Shown: positions 62,510 through 64,000 of the stretch, one piece after another
Position numbering within the stretch: the stretch's first letter is position 1
Layout: the number at the start of each line of letters is the position of its first letter
Source: Burkholderia cepacia
GTDB taxonomy: Bacteria; Pseudomonadota; Gammaproteobacteria; Burkholderiales; Burkholderiaceae
DNA: 64,000 nucleotides
Assembly: GCF_029962485.1 (NCBI RefSeq)
Contig: NZ_CP073637.1
Coordinates: forward strand, 3,348,001 to 3,412,000
Direction: 5' to 3'
Made by a program: the position numbers and the translations under genes
Notes under the pieces: generated by a model
The model's input: only the letters and a program-made list of their open reading frames with translations
Told to the model about the DNA's origin: nothing
Database searches by the model: none

Positions 62510-63427
62510 TCACGCCATCCGTTTCAGTTTGGGATCGAGCGCGTCGCGCAGCCCGTCGCCGAGCAGGTTGATCGCGAGCACCGAAATCAGGATCGACAGG
62601 CCCGGCATCGTCACGATCCACCACGCGTTGTCGATGTAGTCGCGCGCCGAGGCCAGCATCGCGCCCCACTCGGCGGTCGGCGGTTGCACGCCGAGGCCGA
62701 GGAAGCCGAGCGCGGCCGCGTCGAGGATCGCCGACGAGAAGCCGAGCGTCGCCTGCACGATCAGCGGCGCCGTGCAGTTGGGCAGCACCTGCGAGAACAT
62801 CAGGCGCAGCGTGCCGGCACCGGCCACGCGCGACGCCGTCACGTACTCCTTTTGCAGCTCGCCGAGCGCCGATGCGCGCGTGAGGCGCACATAGGCCGGC
62901 AGCGCGACGATCGCGATCGCGAACATCGTGTTGGTGAGGCCCGGGCCGATGATCGCGACGACCGCGACCGCGAGCAGCAGCGACGGCAGCGCGAGCAGCA
63001 CGTCCATGATGCGCATCACGGGCGTGTCGGCCCATTTCTGGAAGAACGCGGCGACGAGCCCGAGCACGATGCCGGGGATCAGCGCGAGCACGACCGACAC
63101 GAAGCCGATCCAGAACGACATCCGCGCGCCGAACATCAGCCGCGAAAGAATGTCGCGACCCGCTTCGTCGGTGCCGAGGATGAATTTCCAGTTGCCGCCG
63201 TCGAGCCACGCGGGCGGGATCTTCACGTAGTCGCGGTATTGCTCGACCGGGCTGTGCGGCGCGATCAGCGGCGCGAGCAGCGCGACCAGGATCAGCACGA
63301 GCACGACGATGCCGGCGCCGACGGCGCCGCGGTTGCGCGAGAAGTTGGCCCAGAACTCGCGCAGCGCGAGCGCACGGCCGCCGGCCGGCGCGGATTCGGT
63401 CGGCAGGGTGTTTTGCAGATTGCTCAT
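62510..63427 (-). CDS. dppC: Dipeptide ABC transporter permease DppC
   Basis: This 305-aa permease has about six transmembrane helices. The N-terminal oligopeptide permease segment ([26 protein letters not shown]) is followed by [23 protein letters not shown] and the EAA-loop region [24 protein letters not shown]. It forms the channel with DppB, whose gene ends 4 bp upstream. Confidence 0.94.
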   Translation of the reverse strand: MSNLQNTLPTESAPAGGRALALREFWANFSRNRGAVGAGIVVLVLILVALLAPLIAPHSPVEQYRDYVKIPPAWLDGGNWKFILGTDEAGRDILSRLMFGARMSFWIGFVSVVLALIPGIVLGLVAAFFQKWADTPVMRIMDVLLALPSLLLAVAVVAIIGPGLTNTMFAIAIVALPAYVRLTRASALGELQKEYVTASRVAGAGTLRLMFSQVLPNCTAPLIVQATLGFSSAILDAAALGFLGLGVQPPTAEWGAMLASARDYIDNAWWIVTMPGLSILISVLAINLLGDGLRDALDPKLKRMA

Positions 63428-63431
63428 GGGA

Positions 63432-64000
63432 TTACCTCGTGTGGCGGATGCGCGGATTCAGCACGCCGTACAGCAGGTCGACGACCAGGTTCACGACGAT
63501 CACGAGCGTCGCGATCAACAGGATGCCGCCCTGGACGACCGGATAGTCGCGGCGGCCGATCGCATCGATCAGCCACTTGCCGACACCGGGCCACGAAAAG
63601 AGCGTCTCGGTCAGCACGGCGCCCGCGAGCAGCGTGCCGATCTGCAGGCCGATCACGGTGACGACCGGGATCAGCGCGTTGCGCAGCGCATGCACGACGA
63701 CCACGCGCGCGGGCGACAGCCCCTTCGCGCGGGCGGTGCGGATGTAGTCCTCGCGCAGCACTTCGAGCATCGACGAGCGCGTCATCCGCGCGATCACCGC
63801 GAGCGGGATCGTGCCGAGCACGATCGCGGGCAGGATCAGGTGGCTGACCGCCGACCTGAACGAGCCTTCATCCGGCGCGAGCAGCGCGTCGATCAGCATG
63901 AAGCCCGTCGGGTGCGGGAAGTCGTATTCGACGGCGATGCGCCCCGACACGGGCGTCCAGCCGAGGTATGACGAAAACACCATGATGAGGATCAGCCCCC
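63432..64000 (-). CDS. dppB: Dipeptide ABC transporter permease DppB, 5' truncated by window end
   Basis: The frame is open to base 64000 and encodes the C-terminal 188 or so residues of a DppB/OppB permease. It has the motif RMTRSSMLEVLREDYIRTARAKGLSPARVVVVHALRN (EAA loop), then LLAGAVLTETLFSWPGVGKWLIDAIGRRDYP and the final helix VDLLYGVLNPRIRH. The N-terminus and any substrate-binding protein gene (dppA) lie outside the window. It is the first visible gene of dppB-C-D-F-traB. Confidence 0.93.
   Translation of the reverse strand, partial: GLILIMVFSSYLGWTPVSGRIAVEYDFPHPTGFMLIDALLAPDEGSFRSAVSHLILPAIVLGTIPLAVIARMTRSSMLEVLREDYIRTARAKGLSPARVVVVHALRNALIPVVTVIGLQIGTLLAGAVLTETLFSWPGVGKWLIDAIGRRDYPVVQGGILLIATLVIVVNLVVDLLYGVLNPRIRHTR

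Overview
The window is high-GC (about two thirds G+C), gene-dense DNA of a beta-proteobacterium. Gene content, codon use and family members point to Burkholderia, most likely the Burkholderia cepacia complex. Supporting signs are a Burkholderia-type FlgA with a long low-complexity arm, a divergent flgA/flgB hook-basal-body cluster, a short-chain ChrA pair and a DUF3138-type porin. No rRNA, tRNA, CRISPR array, prophage or transposase was seen. The window starts inside glmS and ends inside dppB.

Layout. 1-4.2 kb: the glmS tail, two small hypothetical genes, an FTR1 iron permease with a periplasmic cupredoxin, and a copper chaperone behind a CueR-like promoter. 4.2-19.7 kb: a polyamine region. 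Divergent puuR-puuC face puuD-puuA-spuC, a PotFGHI-type ABC importer, a porin-like gene broken by a one-base frameshift, and two tandem PuuB-type FAD oxidases. Together these import putrescine-like amines and degrade them through gamma-glutamylated intermediates. 19.8-30.2 kb: a three-lipoprotein operon (GNA1162, DUF4810, CsgG-like), glutathione reductase, a small unknown protein, a general porin, a YoaK-type membrane protein, a split chromate transporter with a divergent LysR gene, and an NCS2 permease.

30.5-45.4 kb: the flagellar hook/rod cluster. flgBCDEFGHIJ, ycgR and flgKL lie on the minus strand; flgA, flgM and flgN lie on the plus strand. Well-spaced sigma-28 promoters precede flgM, flgK and ycgR. 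Two copies of a roughly 288-bp palindromic element with perfect 25- and 31-bp terminal inverted repeats sit inside the operons, one between flgI and flgJ and one between flgM and flgN. Their internal arms differ in sequence but stay complementary, while a core motif is conserved. This is the most unusual structure in the window.

45.5-64 kb: a secreted GDSL lipase, an M24 aminopeptidase divergent from an XRE/cupin regulator with a histone-like tail, cca-GST-NDUFA9-like-slt, 5-formyltetrahydrofolate cyclo-ligase, a MarR-type regulator divergent from pxpBCA (5-oxoprolinase), and a TraB/GumN protein translationally coupled to a dppBCDF dipeptide ABC operon.
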